Origin: Isoetes taiwanensis | Lineage: Eukaryota; Streptophyta; Lycopodiopsida; Isoetales; Isoetaceae | Direction: 5' to 3' | Assembly (NCBI GenBank): GCA_021234155.1 | Contig: JAJEKV010000066.1 | Coordinates: 3,451,682-3,515,681, forward strand | Length of the DNA: 64,000 nt | Shown here: one piece after another, positions 10,800 to 23,091 of the stretch | Numbering within the stretch: the first letter of the stretch is position 1 | Layout: every line of letters begins with the position of its first letter | The notes under the pieces: model-generated | What the model was told of the DNA's origin: nothing | The model's input: the letters and a program-made list of their open reading frames with translations, nothing else | Database searches by the model: none | Position numbers and translations under genes: made by a program

Positions 10800-13285
10800 G
10801 TTTATATCAAAACTATGGTAGTGATATTGTTATATTGCGTAGTAGGTGTCAAAGATGGATTATAATACCATCTAGTGGAATCACGATTGAGATGTTTATT
10901 TTTTGGCCGGCTGATCTTTCTTTGGAAACTATGCTTTGGTAAGGATCACTCCGTCTAAAGTAGAGAAACGTGCATGGGCAATCTTAGCACTCGCTACAAA
11001 GGCAGTGTCAAACAGGATGGAATGTTATGTACGTGCGTGGTACCTAACATAAAGACCCAAAGGGTACAACTTGATGCATGATGGTGGTAGTGAAGAGGCC
11101 AGATTGCCTTGTTTGTTTAGCTTTATGCAAGCGTTTCACATGCAAACAACACAATTGAAAGCTATTGTTTGAATGGTCCTATGGGAGAAAAGGTACCTAA
11201 TGAAGCTTGGAGATCCTTCAGATAAATAGGGTCCAAAAACCATTCAAGAATTTGAAGGGCCCTGTTATGCATATTTGTAATATATCCAAAAAGATCTCTC
11301 CATTATTATGTAGATCAGTTAACACTAGAGTTGTCTCAGAGACCTGTTTGGGTTCATCAACCCGTATGAGTCCCTCAATCCCTTCTTCATATTAAGGACT
11401 AGTTCTTCATGATACTTATGAGATTTTAAATATGAACACCTGAATTGTAAGATTAACTTGAAGTTGTACCACCATATTCAATGGCAAAATAAAATTCTTC
11501 ACAAGTTTGGCACAATCGCACCTTAAAATACACTCAATTCAATGGTTTCGATGATATGATATAATCTCATGACACTCAACATGGAATACAAATTTCAAGA
11601 TAACATTAAATTTCTATGAACTTAGCCTACAAATGCTACTCATTTTTCAAATTTCATGTGATTTCATAAAAATTTGATATATCAGTGAGCAAATCATAAT
11701 TTCAATCCTTGAGAGACCCAGTCAGGTCCTTAAGGAATTTCTAAAAAACAGACATCCAGGAACCATTTCATATCCATGATATTTGAAATAGAATAAGAAT
11801 GTGAAGGTTCTATTATTTTTCAATGGTCATAGATACTAAGTACTACGTGTCTTGCTAACTGGATTTCATTTTTTCAAAAAGTTGTGTAGTACTATGAATT
11901 TTCAAAATTTTGACCCTTGGGGGACCTAACTGGGTCCATAAAGAACTTCTGAACTTCAAACTTTAAGGAATTATTTCTCGAAAATTCTACCATAGATTTT
12001 TCTAATTCTTCTTGTGATAGATTTCTCATATCATGAGTTACAAGATGGAAGATTTAGAATTCCTAGGAAAAATCATATTTGCGAAATAATGTGAGAAATG
12101 TTAAAGTCTTTGAGAATAAACTTGACCCCTTTGCATTTGGCTCCACATTATGTTTGGTAATAGAAGCTTTCTATATTTTTCATAAATTTTTCCTTATATG
12201 TACACTCATGAAGGACAACATATTGTTGAGTATGTAGACAAGTTCTTTATCTCGGAGCTATAATAGAATTTCAAAACAAGTGTATGAATGAACCCATTTG
12301 GGTTCATCAAGGGACAACTCTAGTGTTAACAACGGTTACTTAGACACAAATATCAAAATTGAATTCTCAAAGAAACCTTTAAGCTTAATCTTGCATGTCA
12401 TAGTCTTGTAAGACTTTGCGGCTTCTTTTAATTCTTTATGCCGCATCAATGGTAGAAAGGAGGCATTTCTTTCAACAATTTAGTGCTTTGTCATTCTCTG
12501 ACGATGGTGCAAAGCAATATATTTTAGACAAAACATAGAGAAGACCTATAGGGCAATTGTCCCCCTGCCATTTTCAGAGACATGCATATGCATCATCACA
12601 TAATTATGCCGAGGCGTGCATCTTCTTCCCAAAGACAACCTATGGAAAGATAGAGAAGATCTATCCATGCATTTTAAGAGACATTCATATGAATCATCAC
12701 ACACTTATGCCAGAACTGCATCTTCTTCCTAAAGACGACCTTTGGAAATTTCATCATCATACACTTGAAAGTAGAAGTCTCAAATAATCTCTTTAGTCTT
12801 TGTTGAAGTTAGGCTTGCTAACTCAATAAGAAAAATTAGTTCTTAGTTGCAAGATATACAAAGCAAAAGCTCCTTCCATCCGATCCCATTGTCAAATATA
12901 TAAGGATGAAATGAGATACTGATATGAAATAAAACATTGCTCAATCTGGATGACTTAAATCTGATAGATGAGGCCACTAGATACTAAAAATGTGACAATA
13001 GCAAGCCGAGCAAGCATTCTAGGGTAGATGAATGGGACTCAATGACAGTTTAACATCCCATAATATCCCACAAGAATCTGCTGGAAAATTAGGAGAAGAG
13101 ACTTATAAAATAGGAGAATAGGGCACTTTCTACCATACTTCCCGGGCGGGTTCTATCTCATGATCATGATGGCCCCGATGGCCTAGGATGGTTTGCTCCA
13201 TTGCACCATGGCGTGGATTGTTTAAGCATCACCTCAAGGGGAGAGTGCATGTCATAATTTGTAGTAGTGAGAGCTCGTGTTCGAC
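10800..13285. repeat. Dispersed segment, copy C (with a 1-kb insertion)
   Basis: The copy is collinear with copy A from GGTAGTGATATTGTTATATT (10816) to the end block at 13057-13284. It is interrupted by the TIR element at 11323-12325. Between the LINE tail (10380) and this copy I see only AT-rich sequence. Confidence 0.75.
11323..12325. mobile_element. Non-autonomous TIR DNA transposon (1003 bp)
   Basis: The ends are perfect inverted repeats, CACTAGAGTTGTC and GACAACTCTAGTG. They are flanked by TTAA on both sides (11319-11322, 12326-12329). Copy A of the surrounding segment shows the empty site as AGTTAACAACGG (near 4528), with TTAA once. The boundary is ambiguous: TIR CACTAG with TTAA, or TIR ACACTAG with TA (Tc1/mariner-like). 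GGGTTCATCAA occurs just inside both ends. There is no ORF of note, so it depends on a transposase elsewhere. Confidence 0.85.
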
Positions 13286-13440
13286 AAATCCTTCCTTTAA
13301 TGCTTCAATCAACTTTTCATCTTTGAATACACTATAATCATTAAGGTTGCAAGTTCTCACCTTTCCATCCTCCCCAATTTTTTCTCAAGGCTTTGCCAAA
13401 TATGTTCTTGTTTAGCATGTGATGCAGGAAATAATAATTC

Positions 13441-15286
13441 TCACTTTGAAGCTTGGAATTCTGCTACATGATTCAATGCACTGACACTTTCCAACAAATC
13501 AGCTCCATCATATGACCTTTCATTGCGAACCATGCCACCTACTTTTGAAGAGAAATTCTCACAACAATCTGATCCAGTGCAATCCAAGGGGACCTCTAAA
13601 GTAGGGAATGTATCTCTAAAATACCTTATTAGCAACACAACATAGTGGCAAGAGATCTGTATATCCATAAATGTTTGTAGACTAATGAAGTTTTTTGTCA
13701 ATGTATGCTGGTCATGACGTATCAGCCATAGTCTCCACAATCTACCATTAAAATAAGAGATGTTATCTAATGGTACAATAGAAAGCAATTATAGTGGAAA
13801 TGAAAAGAAAGGTTTGATGCACTAACCTGAAAAAGAACGATACAGTTGCAGCTGCTTTAACTCGTGAATATAAATCCATTGTTGGTGACAAGAAAATGTC
13901 AATATAAAGTGCCACGATTGATAAATAAACTTCAGTACCTAGTGCTCGAATTGGCGGGTGATCCGATAGTCCAACGCAAAGCTTATTCAGACAGGTTTGT
14001 ACTTTTCTAGAAGCAATCCTTTGTGCTGCCCGCCAATTTTGTCTATCTTTTCTATTCACATTCCCAATCTCTAGACCGTGATCTCCTTGGCACATCTCAA
14101 AAACATGCCACACATCATTCAACGTCACAAGTTCTTGGCCAAGACACAACCTTCTGCTTGCATTGTCCATTGGATTAATGAGCTTCTTGCCATTGTGTAC
14201 ATAATCTTGATCATGGAGTCCATAAACACCTTCAAGGGTGATGCTAACACTAAAGACCCAACCCTCCCAAGGTACAGCATAAGACTTGCCTCTTTCCTTC
14301 CTTGACGTATAATCCTCAAGCATGCACACCCTTCGCCTTGCATCCCCATCAGAGCTATGGCCAATTAAAGGACCCAAAACCTTACTTAGATGTTGTTTCC
14401 AATATCCTTGTATTGTATCCCATTGCCTTCTTACCTCGAAGTGATCAAATTTATTGCAAGTTAGTATAATTGCAAGCACCAGCTTTGGCAATTTCTTGTG
14501 CAAAGGATTAAGAATTGGCCCTGCAAAGTTAATTGATAAGAAGTTGTGCATACGCCTCCCTCCCCATATCTTTACTGTCTCAAATAGAGCCTTGGTGGTG
14601 TCCTTCCATCTTCTCTTATGCCCTAGCCTTATAATATTTTGTATATATATCAAAAAAAATCCCATAATCTTTGGTCTTCCTTCAAATTTATGTTGTGGTG
14701 TGCTCCCTATATCTCTCAAATAAAACTTTTGCACATCTTTTCCGATTCATTGACTCGGATATGGTGTGCTCCACTATATGTGACTTTCACGCAATGATGA
14801 TCTCGCTTTTCACGCAATGATCAGGGCAAGTGGCTCTCATCTTCACAAAGAGCAATTCCGCTTTTAATTTTCTAACCTTATATTTTGCATTCCTGGCCAT
14901 GTTACGGATTTCAACATTGTTCAAATAGTCTACCCTTATACGTGTAGCTGAAGTCCTGGACCCTCTTGCTATTTTATTTTTGGCTTGCCTGTGGACTCTC
15001 ATGTAGAAGTCTTTTTGTTTTGGGATTGATGCACAAAATGAGCATTGAAAATGTTGAAATGGCTCACCACTAGTGCTCACTCTTTTACAAGACACGTGCC
15101 TGAATGTGCCTTTAATTTCAACAAGCTCTCCATTACTAGTAAATTTACACTCTAGTTTGGGTTCACAATACCAACGGTTTCCAAACTTAGAGTCATCTAA
15201 AAATGGTTTTAGGTCCCTAGAATTAGCCCCATATCGATATGTAGGTTGCCAAAAACCCCAACACAATAAGGCCAATGAAGAGTTTT
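13441..15286 (-). pseudogene. Transposase-like gene of a plant family of unknown function, C-terminal exons
   Basis: The minus strand reads an exon starting at 15286 behind a good acceptor (TATGTGCAG). It opens with CWGFWQPTYRYG, then WYCEPKLECKFTSNGELVEI and CKRVSTSG...CSFC (possible zinc ligands). The frame shifts near 14790, where an 18-bp stretch (ATCATTGCGTGAAAAG) is duplicated. It resumes at 14734 with FYLRDIGS, KIWGGRRMHNFLS and GVYGLHDQDYVHNG, and shifts again near 13780 to TGSDCCENFSSKVGGM. The last block, an acidic SD-CE-S pattern, resembles the end of an RNase H-like transposase core, but that is inference. I remember related proteins as repeated families in ferns, mosses and lycophytes. 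The upstream exons lie at 15405-15443 and 23092-24119. Confidence 0.6.
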
Positions 15287-15404
15287 CTGCACATACGTAT
15301 ATACATAATGCAAACATGAATTACTTATACATAATGCGAACATGAATAAGACGGAATAAGACCAACTTGATACTTATATTGTAGGCTGCAAGAAAGAGAC
15401 TTAC

Positions 15405-15443
15405 CAGTTGTTGTTGATCCATCTGTAGAAGCCGATGATGTAG
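15405..15443 (-). CDS. 39-bp internal mini-exon of the same minus-strand gene
   Basis: On the minus strand a clean acceptor (TATGTTTTGCAG) and a consensus donor (CTG|GTAAGT) bracket exactly 39 bases, 13 codons, encoding a Ser/Thr-rich stretch. It lies between the zinc-finger exon (23-24 kb) and the exon beginning at 15286. Confidence 0.5.
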
Positions 15444-15639
15444 CTGCAAAACATAGGCAAAAGAAAATCATAAGAATTAAGGCCACCCATTTCATATCCT
15501 ATGATTATCTTTGTTATATTTGCAAAATAATCCAAAAAAAAAAAGCTATAGAAAGTTGAGCGAAAAAAAGGTTGGATCCCCCACTTTGCTTTGATGATGG
15601 CCCTTTGCTACGCATAAATCTCTAAAAAAGATGGACCTA

Positions 15640-15850
15640 TGGGATCGATACTAGGCTATATATCATGAACTCAAAAAAACTCGGACAAAAGACCTTTTAA
15701 CATGGTGTTTCTCAGGGATCGATGAACAGTAGCCTAGTCAATCCAACAATTACATCATACTAGGCTATGCATCATGGACCAAAAAAAACCCGGACAAAAA
15801 ACCTTTTAGCATGTTGTTTCTAAGGGTTCAGGGAACAATAAACTTTTTAA
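15640..15850. repeat. ~115-bp tandem duplication and nearby 37-bp duplication
   Basis: ACTAGGCTAT...CGGACAAAA(G/A)ACCTTTTA occurs twice in tandem (about 15650 and 15760). A second small duplication, CAGGTTGCC(A/C)AGCCACAAATC, lies at 15970-16030. Both are inside the long intron left of the Copia element. Confidence 0.6.
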
Positions 15851-16327
15851 TTCCAAGTTCCAAGTGAACAGTGCGGAACGAATAGCTCGATTCTTTTTGT
15901 TGCGAAACATTATAGGTCAAAAACATGTGCTCTGTCTTGTATTCCAATCGCAGAAGACATAGCTCAGGCTTCAAGCAGGTTGCCAAGCCACAAATCTCAG
16001 GCCTCACGCAGGTTGCCCAGCCACAAATCTATCATTTGTTATTCTGAAAATGTTGCTACCAGGTTTTCGAATGTGCCTAATGTTTCGTGACTGTAACGTG
16101 AACTATGAACTGTGGCTGCAGTATTGCTTATGAGTTGCAAACGAACCATTGAAAACCCTGCCACTTTAGAACAACAAATAACAAATGCATACCACAAAAC
16201 TCCAAACCCAACAAACTGTACGACAAAACTCACAAATGTTCTGGCAGATCTGTCTAGCCTCTGTGCTGCCCATTATCTATGGAAGAATTTTAGCTAGTAT
16301 AAGAACTATTGCAGACAACAAAGACCT

Positions 16328-17064
16328 TGTTGATGTGTGAAACATCACACAGTTTAAATGGACAAGTTATTCTGCATGCAGACCAATGGTCAGTTTGTGC
16401 TTTATGCAGACAGTTTGTGCTTTATGCAGAATTTACAACCTAAGTGTTGTAATTATGAAAAACACAGAGATTACAATCTAAGGAGTATGATTGTTGAAGG
16501 CTAAGCCTATATGTAATGGTTTATACCTAATAGCCTAATAAGCTATATAGAAGATATTCGATGGAGACCTTATGGCAGATATTCGATGGAGATCTTATGG
16601 TTCACTATGCAGCAAGTATAACCTAAGGGTTATTATATTTAATGGTTCAATGGTTATCGGGATAAGATTGAACCAAATATAGGCTTCGAAACTAACAAGG
16701 GATTGCAAGGCAATAAGATTAGAACAACTCGCCATGACAATTTAAGCATGCTCCAAGATGCAAGGAGAGAGGACCACGGCATCCCGTAAGATCGGGATCG
16801 GCCTAATCGGCCGGATCGATCAAATAAAAATAAGTAGATGTCGATCATATAGTTGTAGTTGTGAATATGATTGAGTTCGATGAAGTTTGAGGTAAATATG
16901 CAGACCATTGTACACTGACCTTGTGAACAGTGAATTGGATTCATAATAAGCATTGTCTCTAAGGTTTGCTTATTATTTTGAATACATAAGACGTGTGAAA
17001 GAAGGTTTACTTGAAGTGTTTGAACTTGTTGTCTTAGAGTAATCATTTGCATATAATATCTTCA
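16328..17064 (+). repeat. 5' LTR of the Copia element
   Basis: 737 bp, starting TGTTGATGTGTGAAACATC and ending ATATCTTCA. It is nearly identical to the 3' LTR except in one patch (about 16680-16850) where differences cluster on CAG/CTG triplets. Confidence 0.95.
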
Positions 17065-17066
17065 TT

Positions 17067-17078
17067 TGGTATCAGAGC
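17067..17078 (+). other. Primer binding site of the Copia element
   Basis: TGGTATCAGAGC, two bases after the 5' LTR, complementary to the initiator Met-tRNA 3' end as in most plant Copia elements. Confidence 0.9.
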
Positions 17079-17091
17079 CAGAAAGACAGGT

Positions 17092-20000
17092 ATGGCAACA
17101 AGATTTGGTGCAGGACTGCTTAGTGCAGTTGAAGTATACAATGGTGGACCTGGGTTTCAAGTATGGAAGGATCAAATCAAACATATATTGGATGTTGAAG
17201 ATTTATGGGAGATTGTTGATCCTAATTGTCCTGATGTTGTAGCTACTATTGCAGATGCAGGTAGCAGTGAAGTTAGTGATGATGCATCATCCTCTACAGT
17301 TCAAAAGAGGACTGCTGCAGAGATAGTTAGTGGAGGAGGAGGTGTGATGTCTGCAAGTGTACTCTCCACAAAAATCAAAGAGGCAAGGGGAATAATAACA
17401 AGCAAAGTTGGGCCAACTATTATGCTGAAACTTAGAGGTATGTCCCCTAAACAGATGTGGAAATACATGCTCATGCATTATGAAAACAAAACCTCATCTC
17501 AGATAGATGTCTTGGAGAAAGAATTGAGGAATTTAAAATATAATGAGGAAGAGAATGTGACAGATTTTTTCAACAAGTTTGACAATCTTGTTGCTGACCT
17601 AGATGGAGCAGGAGTAGTGTTAAATGAGCGAGTTTTGGTCCTAGCAATTGCTAGGTCAGTTAGTGCTAATGCTCAGTTATCATTATTGATTAGAAATGTT
17701 GCAAAAACACGAGAGGATGCTGAAAACATGTTGAGAATAGAAATAGAGCAGAATAAACTTATGAGAGATGAGGAGAATGCATCTGAAATTCTCTACACAG
17801 GGAAAAAAAAATCACAAGGAGAAAAGACAATTTGTTATAATTGTCATGAACCAGGTCATATCAAACCAAATGGTCCTAAACTTGGACAAGAATTTAATTG
17901 CTATAACTGCAAGGGAAGAGGGCATATTGCTGCCAAATGCCCCAGTCCTAAAGATGTGTTTGGAAGAGGAAGAGGCAAGGGATATGACACAAGAGGAAGG
18001 GGAAATTTTGCAAAGAAAAGAGGAGGAGCAGCAGGGGTGCATATTACAACAGAAAAATCTGAAACTGTTGACAAGGAGGAAGCAAATGATGATGATGTAA
18101 ACTGTATTTGCTCATTGAATATTCCTAATACAAGGGCTAATAAAAATTCTGTGATTGTAGTTGATAGTGGAGCTGAGAGATCAGTAGTCACATCATCTAG
18201 CCTGCTCAAAAATCAAAACCCTGGTCATTCAAGACATGTACAAGTGGGAAATGGAGAATTACAAGAAATTGAGGGATGTGGAATGTTACAGTTACATGAT
18301 CTTGATGGAAATATTGTCAATATTGAAAATGTACTTTGTGTTCCCAGTTTAATAAAAAATCTCGTTTCAGTTTGTCAACTTGTGGACTTGGGTTACAAAG
18401 TATTCTTTGAGAAAAAGTTTTGTAAAATCTTCATGAATAATGAATTAAAGTTCTTGGCAACTCGAGTTGGCAATCTATTCCAAATGAATAATTGTGCAGT
18501 TGATAGCATTAATGCAATGACATTTTCTGATATTGAAACATGGCATAGCAGACTTGGACATACTCATTATAATAATGTGAAGTTCATGGTTAAAAAAGGG
18601 CTCATTGACTGCAATATTTCAGAAACTGATCATTCTATATGTGAAGGTTGCATGAAAGGAAAATTGAGCAGGCTGCCATTTCAAAAATCAAGCAAACGAG
18701 CTGAAGGCATACTAGATCTAGTTCATACTGATCTATGCGGACCTCTAAATGTCAGAGGCAAAACTGGTAAGAGATATTTCATATCATTTATAGATGACTT
18801 TAGCAGAAGATGCAAAGGATATTGCTTGGCACGAAAATCTCAAGCACTTGATGCTTTAAAGCTCTATGGATCAGAAATGGAGAGACAAACCAATAGAAAA
18901 CTCAAATGCATAAGATCTGATAGAGGAGGAGAGTATTTGTCACACCATTTCAAATCATTTTGTATGGCAAGAGGAATTAGAAGACAGCTCATGTGTAGAT
19001 ATACACCACAGCAAAATGGCACAGCAGAAAGAAAGAATAGAACCCTGCTTGATGCAGTTAGATCCATGCTGAAATTTTCAGGTTTGCCTAATTATCTATG
19101 GGAGGAAGCTTTGAAGGCAGCAATCTATATACAAAACAAGTTGCCAACATCGAGCCATAAAGGTAATGTACCAGAACTTGTATGGTCTCCTGATAAATAC
19201 ATTGATTACAATTTTCTTAAGGCCTATGGTTTCTTGGGTTATATTCACATACCCAGTGAATTAAGACTGAAACTAGATGATAAAGCAGAGATAGGTTACC
19301 TGGTTGGTTATGATGAACAGACTAAGGGATATAGAATGTTTGTACCAGAACTAAACAAGATTGTCATAAGCAGAGACATAGTGTTTGATCAGCAGACATT
19401 CTACAAGGACAGAAATAAAGCTTTGCCTTTTTCAGAAAAAGATATAGCTAAGAAACAAGTCATCAAAAATGCTGGACTTGAGGATGACGAGGATACTGTT
19501 ATGAAAGTTTCAGAAAAAGAAGTTGATGGTCAACATGATCAAATAGCCACAGAAGATCAACATGATCTAATAGTAACAGGAACAACAAATGATGAACAAA
19601 TTGAGCAAGAAGATAGAATTAAGAAAAGAAAAACACAAGCCGAGAAATTGAAAGAAGGACTGACATTTGATGATAAAGAATATGGCAGGTTAGAAAGTGG
19701 CAGAAGTAAAAGGCTTGAAAAGCATGCTGATATCCCTGACACAGAGCAGATTTTGGCAATATTGAGTAATCATGAGATTCCAACATCTTATGAAGAGGCA
19801 ATGAGCAGCAATGAGAAAGAAAGATGGGTACAAGCAATGGCAGAAGAAATGCAGTCATTTGTTGATGCTAAAACTTTTGATATAGTTGCAAAGCCAGATT
19901 GCACGAACATAGTTGGAAACAAGTGGATATATAGAATTAAAACCAATAGTGATGGAACAAAAAGATACAAAGCGAGATTAGTAGCTCAGGGATTCTCACA

Positions 20001-21300
20001 AGAAAAAGGGAAAGACTATAATGAAATATTTTCTCCTGTGGTAAAAGTTACAAGCTTAAGAGTGCTTTTGGCAATAGCAAATGCAATGAATTTTGACTTA
20101 CATCATATGGATGTGAAAACTGCATTTTTAAATGCTGAACTGAAGGAAATCATATTTATGAAACAACCGAGGGGTATGAAAAAAAACACAACAGTATGGA
20201 AGCTTAACAGGCGCTTTATGGACTTAGACAATCACCAGGGAATGGTATCTTTATGGACTTTGAAATTTGAGAGATTACATAATGATGGTAATTTATATAG
20301 ATACAGGGATGGAGAAAATTTTTGTGTGATTGCACTTTATGTGGACGATTGTATTATGATGTCAAATGACCGTGCTTGTTTGGATCATTGCAAAGGTATC
20401 TTGAAAACTAAGTTGAGATGACAGACTTGGGCGAGCTGAAGCAATTCTTAGGGATTGAAGTATGGAGAGATAAAGAAAAAGGGATTATTTCACTAAGCCA
20501 AAGTAGGCATGTTGATAACATGCTAAGAAGATTCAATTTAGAAGGAGCAAAAGCAGTAAAAACACCTATTGTACCAGGTCACAAATTGACTGATCATAAA
20601 GGTGTTATTGAGAATTTCATAGAGAGCTAATAGGATGTTTGTTTCTTTATCTATCTAACAATACACGCCTGAGAGAAAGACAAGAAGAACAACAAAGTTT
20701 TAAGTAGGTATTGTAACAATCCTACTAAAAAAACATCAAAGGTGGAAAACATATTCTGAAAATATCTCTAATGGAACAAAGTATCGGCATCACATCTAAC
20801 TCAAAAGATTTATTATTGACTGTTTCTTGATGTATCACCGAGATCACATAAGAAAGTCGCAATATCCGGATATGTTGTTTTCTCGAGGAGGAGCTGCTGG
20901 TTTGGAGAAGCAAAAAACAAAGTTCGATTGCATTATCTTCTGCAGAAGCAGAATACGTGTCCAGTTCATTGCTTGCCAAAGAAATTGTATGGTTAAGGAG
21001 ATTACTTGAAGAACTTGGGTTTAAGCAAGGTGAGCCAACTTTGTTTTATACTGACAGTATGAGCTGTATTGCAATTGTTAAAAACCCTGTCCAGCATGAG
21101 CGAACTAAGCATATAGAAATTGATATACATTTTATAAGAGACATTGCAGAAAAGGGATTCATTCGAATGTGCTACATTAGTACAGATTTGCAGACAACAG
21201 ACATCTTTACAAAAGCATTAGTAGAGAGAAAGTTTACAAAATTCAGAAATGATCTTCATGTGCTTAAACTGTGTGCTGAGGAGGAGAATGTTGATGTGTG
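17092..21300 (+). pseudogene. Copia gag-pol polyprotein with frame breaks
   Basis: I take ATG at 17092 (MATRFGAG), 14 bases after the PBS, as the start; the frame is open to 20421. Around residue 248 there is a first zinc knuckle CYNCHEPGH that lacks its last Cys. An intact CCHC knuckle (CYNCKGRGH...C) follows near residue 269. The protease has VDSGA (about 357). Integrase shows the HHCC region starting WHSRLGH and D, D, E at about 546, 609 and 645 (HTDLCGP, RSDRGGEY, GTAERKN). RT has KARLVAQGF, MDVKTAFLNA and YVDD (about 1082). Between the last two a short out-of-frame stretch (about 20200-20260) replaces the usual LYGLKQ region. The frame shifts at 20418, is lost at 20630-20950, and RNase H (YTDSMSC, ...TKHIEIDIHFIRD) resumes at 20957-21300. 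The element is recent but not autonomous as read. Confidence 0.92.
21278..21288 (+). other. Polypurine tract
   Basis: GAGGAGGAGAA immediately precedes the 3' LTR, where plus-strand DNA synthesis is primed in LTR retrotransposons. Confidence 0.8.
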
Positions 21301-22026
21301 AAACATCACACAGTTTAAATGGACAAGTTATTCTGCATGCAGACCAATGGTCAGTTTGTGCTTTATGCAGACAGTTTGTGCTTTATGCAGAATTTACAAC
21401 CTAAGTGTTGTAATTATGAAAAACACAGAGATTACAATCTAAGGAGTATGATTGTTGAAGGCTAAGCCTATATGTAATGGTTTATACCTAATAGCCTAAT
21501 AAGCTATATAGAAGATATTCGATGGAGACCTTATGGCAGATATTCGATGGAGATCTTATGGTTCACTATGCAGCAAGTATAACCTAAGGGTTATTATATT
21601 TAATGGTTCAATGGTTATCGGGATAAGATTGAACCAAATATAGGCTCGAAACTAACAAGGGATTGCGGTGCAATAAGATTCAGGCAACTGCCATGACAAT
21701 TTAAGCATGCTCCAAGATGCAAGGAGAGAAGGACCACGGCATCCCAGAAGATCGGGATCTGGCCTAATCGGTCGGATCTGATCAAATAAAAATAAGCAGT
21801 AATCGATCATATAGTTGTAGTTGTGAATATGATTGAGTTCGATGAAGTTTGAGGTAAATATGCAGACCATTGTATACTGGCCTTGTGAACAGTGAATTGG
21901 ATTCATAATAAGCATTGTCTCTAAGGTTTGCTTATTATTTTGAATACATAAGACGTGTGAAAGAAGGTTTACTTGAAGTGTTTGAACTTGTTGTCTTAGA
22001 GTAATCATTTGCATATAATATCTTCA
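21289..22026 (+). repeat. 3' LTR of the Copia element
   Basis: 738 bp, same ends as the 5' LTR. It is followed directly by the target duplication GACCT. Confidence 0.95.
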
Positions 22027-23091
22027 GACCTATTGTTTGCATCAGCAAAAAACTATTGTTTGCATCCAATAGAATGTAAACAAACAGATTTTGAAGAACA
22101 AACAGATTTTGAAGCCTCTGCCAAATTCTAAGCAAGGCCAGGGAATACAATGCCAGATCCCTAGTAAACATCTTAAACAATTTCATTACTGGAATCATTA
22201 AGGCATCGGTCCCTCCAACTGCATTATCCAAAAGACTTTGATTATTAGTTATCATTTCCATAATCTTCTGACAAGGCTTTTATTATGTCTAGGCTTAACG
22301 AATTATCTGCCTAAGCAAGGGTCTGGAACTAAGATAAGTGGAGAGGATCTTCCTTATATTATCCTTATACTGAAGATGGCAGACCATCATCATGCCAATT
22401 ATATATTGCAAAGATCAAAACATCAAAATCTGTTATCTAAAACATAAGCCAATGGACTCATATGCGCTGCAGAATGGCACCATATTGTGGCCAATAGAAG
22501 AGATTGCTCTACATTCGTTCAAGTTGTTGCTTCGCTTATCGTTGTTCTTTGTTTAGTTAAAAAATGTTTATTCTTCCTTTCAGTTCTACCAGGAAGCATA
22601 GCAGTGCCAGCAAATAGTTAACATGGCTGACAGTGTGGTATTATTTCTGTTCTGACCCAACCATACTTGGAAAAAGGATAACAATAATAGATGGTCAGAA
22701 AAACAGATTCCAGTTGAGAATTAAACTGCACAGACTGACATCAATTATGTGGTTCTCATGCATGTTTGAATGAAGATCTCAAGGGCTCCCTGGCATCTAT
22801 GACGTGGCTGCAGTATGTTGTAGCAGTTCTAGGCAGCCTAGAGTTATGCTCTCCTATTTTTACATCCTATAGGCCAGTAGAAGGAGACAAATGCAGAAGG
22901 CATAGTTTTGACAAACCTACTCAAGGATGGATGATAAAGACATACAAATGAACCATATTGAATGAACATTATTAATAAGCCTACAATCGATACTAACATC
23001 AATACTAGCCCAAATGCAAGAATTGAATGAAATGAAATTGCAAATCAACTGTATTAAATTAAAGGCCATGATATCAAATATTGAATTACCT
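22027..23091. other. Intron sequence, no gene seen
   Basis: The AT-rich stretch between the Copia target duplication and the donor site of the zinc-finger exon (CGAG|GTAATT on the minus strand at about 23091) holds no convincing ORF. The pre-insertion intron would have been about 1.95 kb (22027-23091 plus 15444-16327). Confidence 0.5.

Larger units (their letters stand above)
16328..22026 (+). mobile_element. Complete Copia LTR retrotransposon (5.7 kb)
   Basis: Two LTRs (16328-17064 and 21289-22026) flank gag-pol. A primer site TGGTATCAGAGC sits at 17067-17078 and a purine-rich tract (GAGGAGGAGAA) lies directly before the 3' LTR. The 5-bp target duplication GACCT is perfect (16323-16327, 22027-22031). 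Domain order is gag, zinc knuckles, protease, integrase, RT, RNase H, that is Ty1/Copia. The flanks before and after the element belong to the large intron of the minus-strand gene, so the insertion is intronic and antisense to it. Confidence 0.95.

Noticed and set aside
11323-12325. CACTA (En/Spm) transposon
   Set aside because: The end starts CACTA, but the flanking duplication is TTAA (or TA), not 3 bp, and the TIR continues differently.
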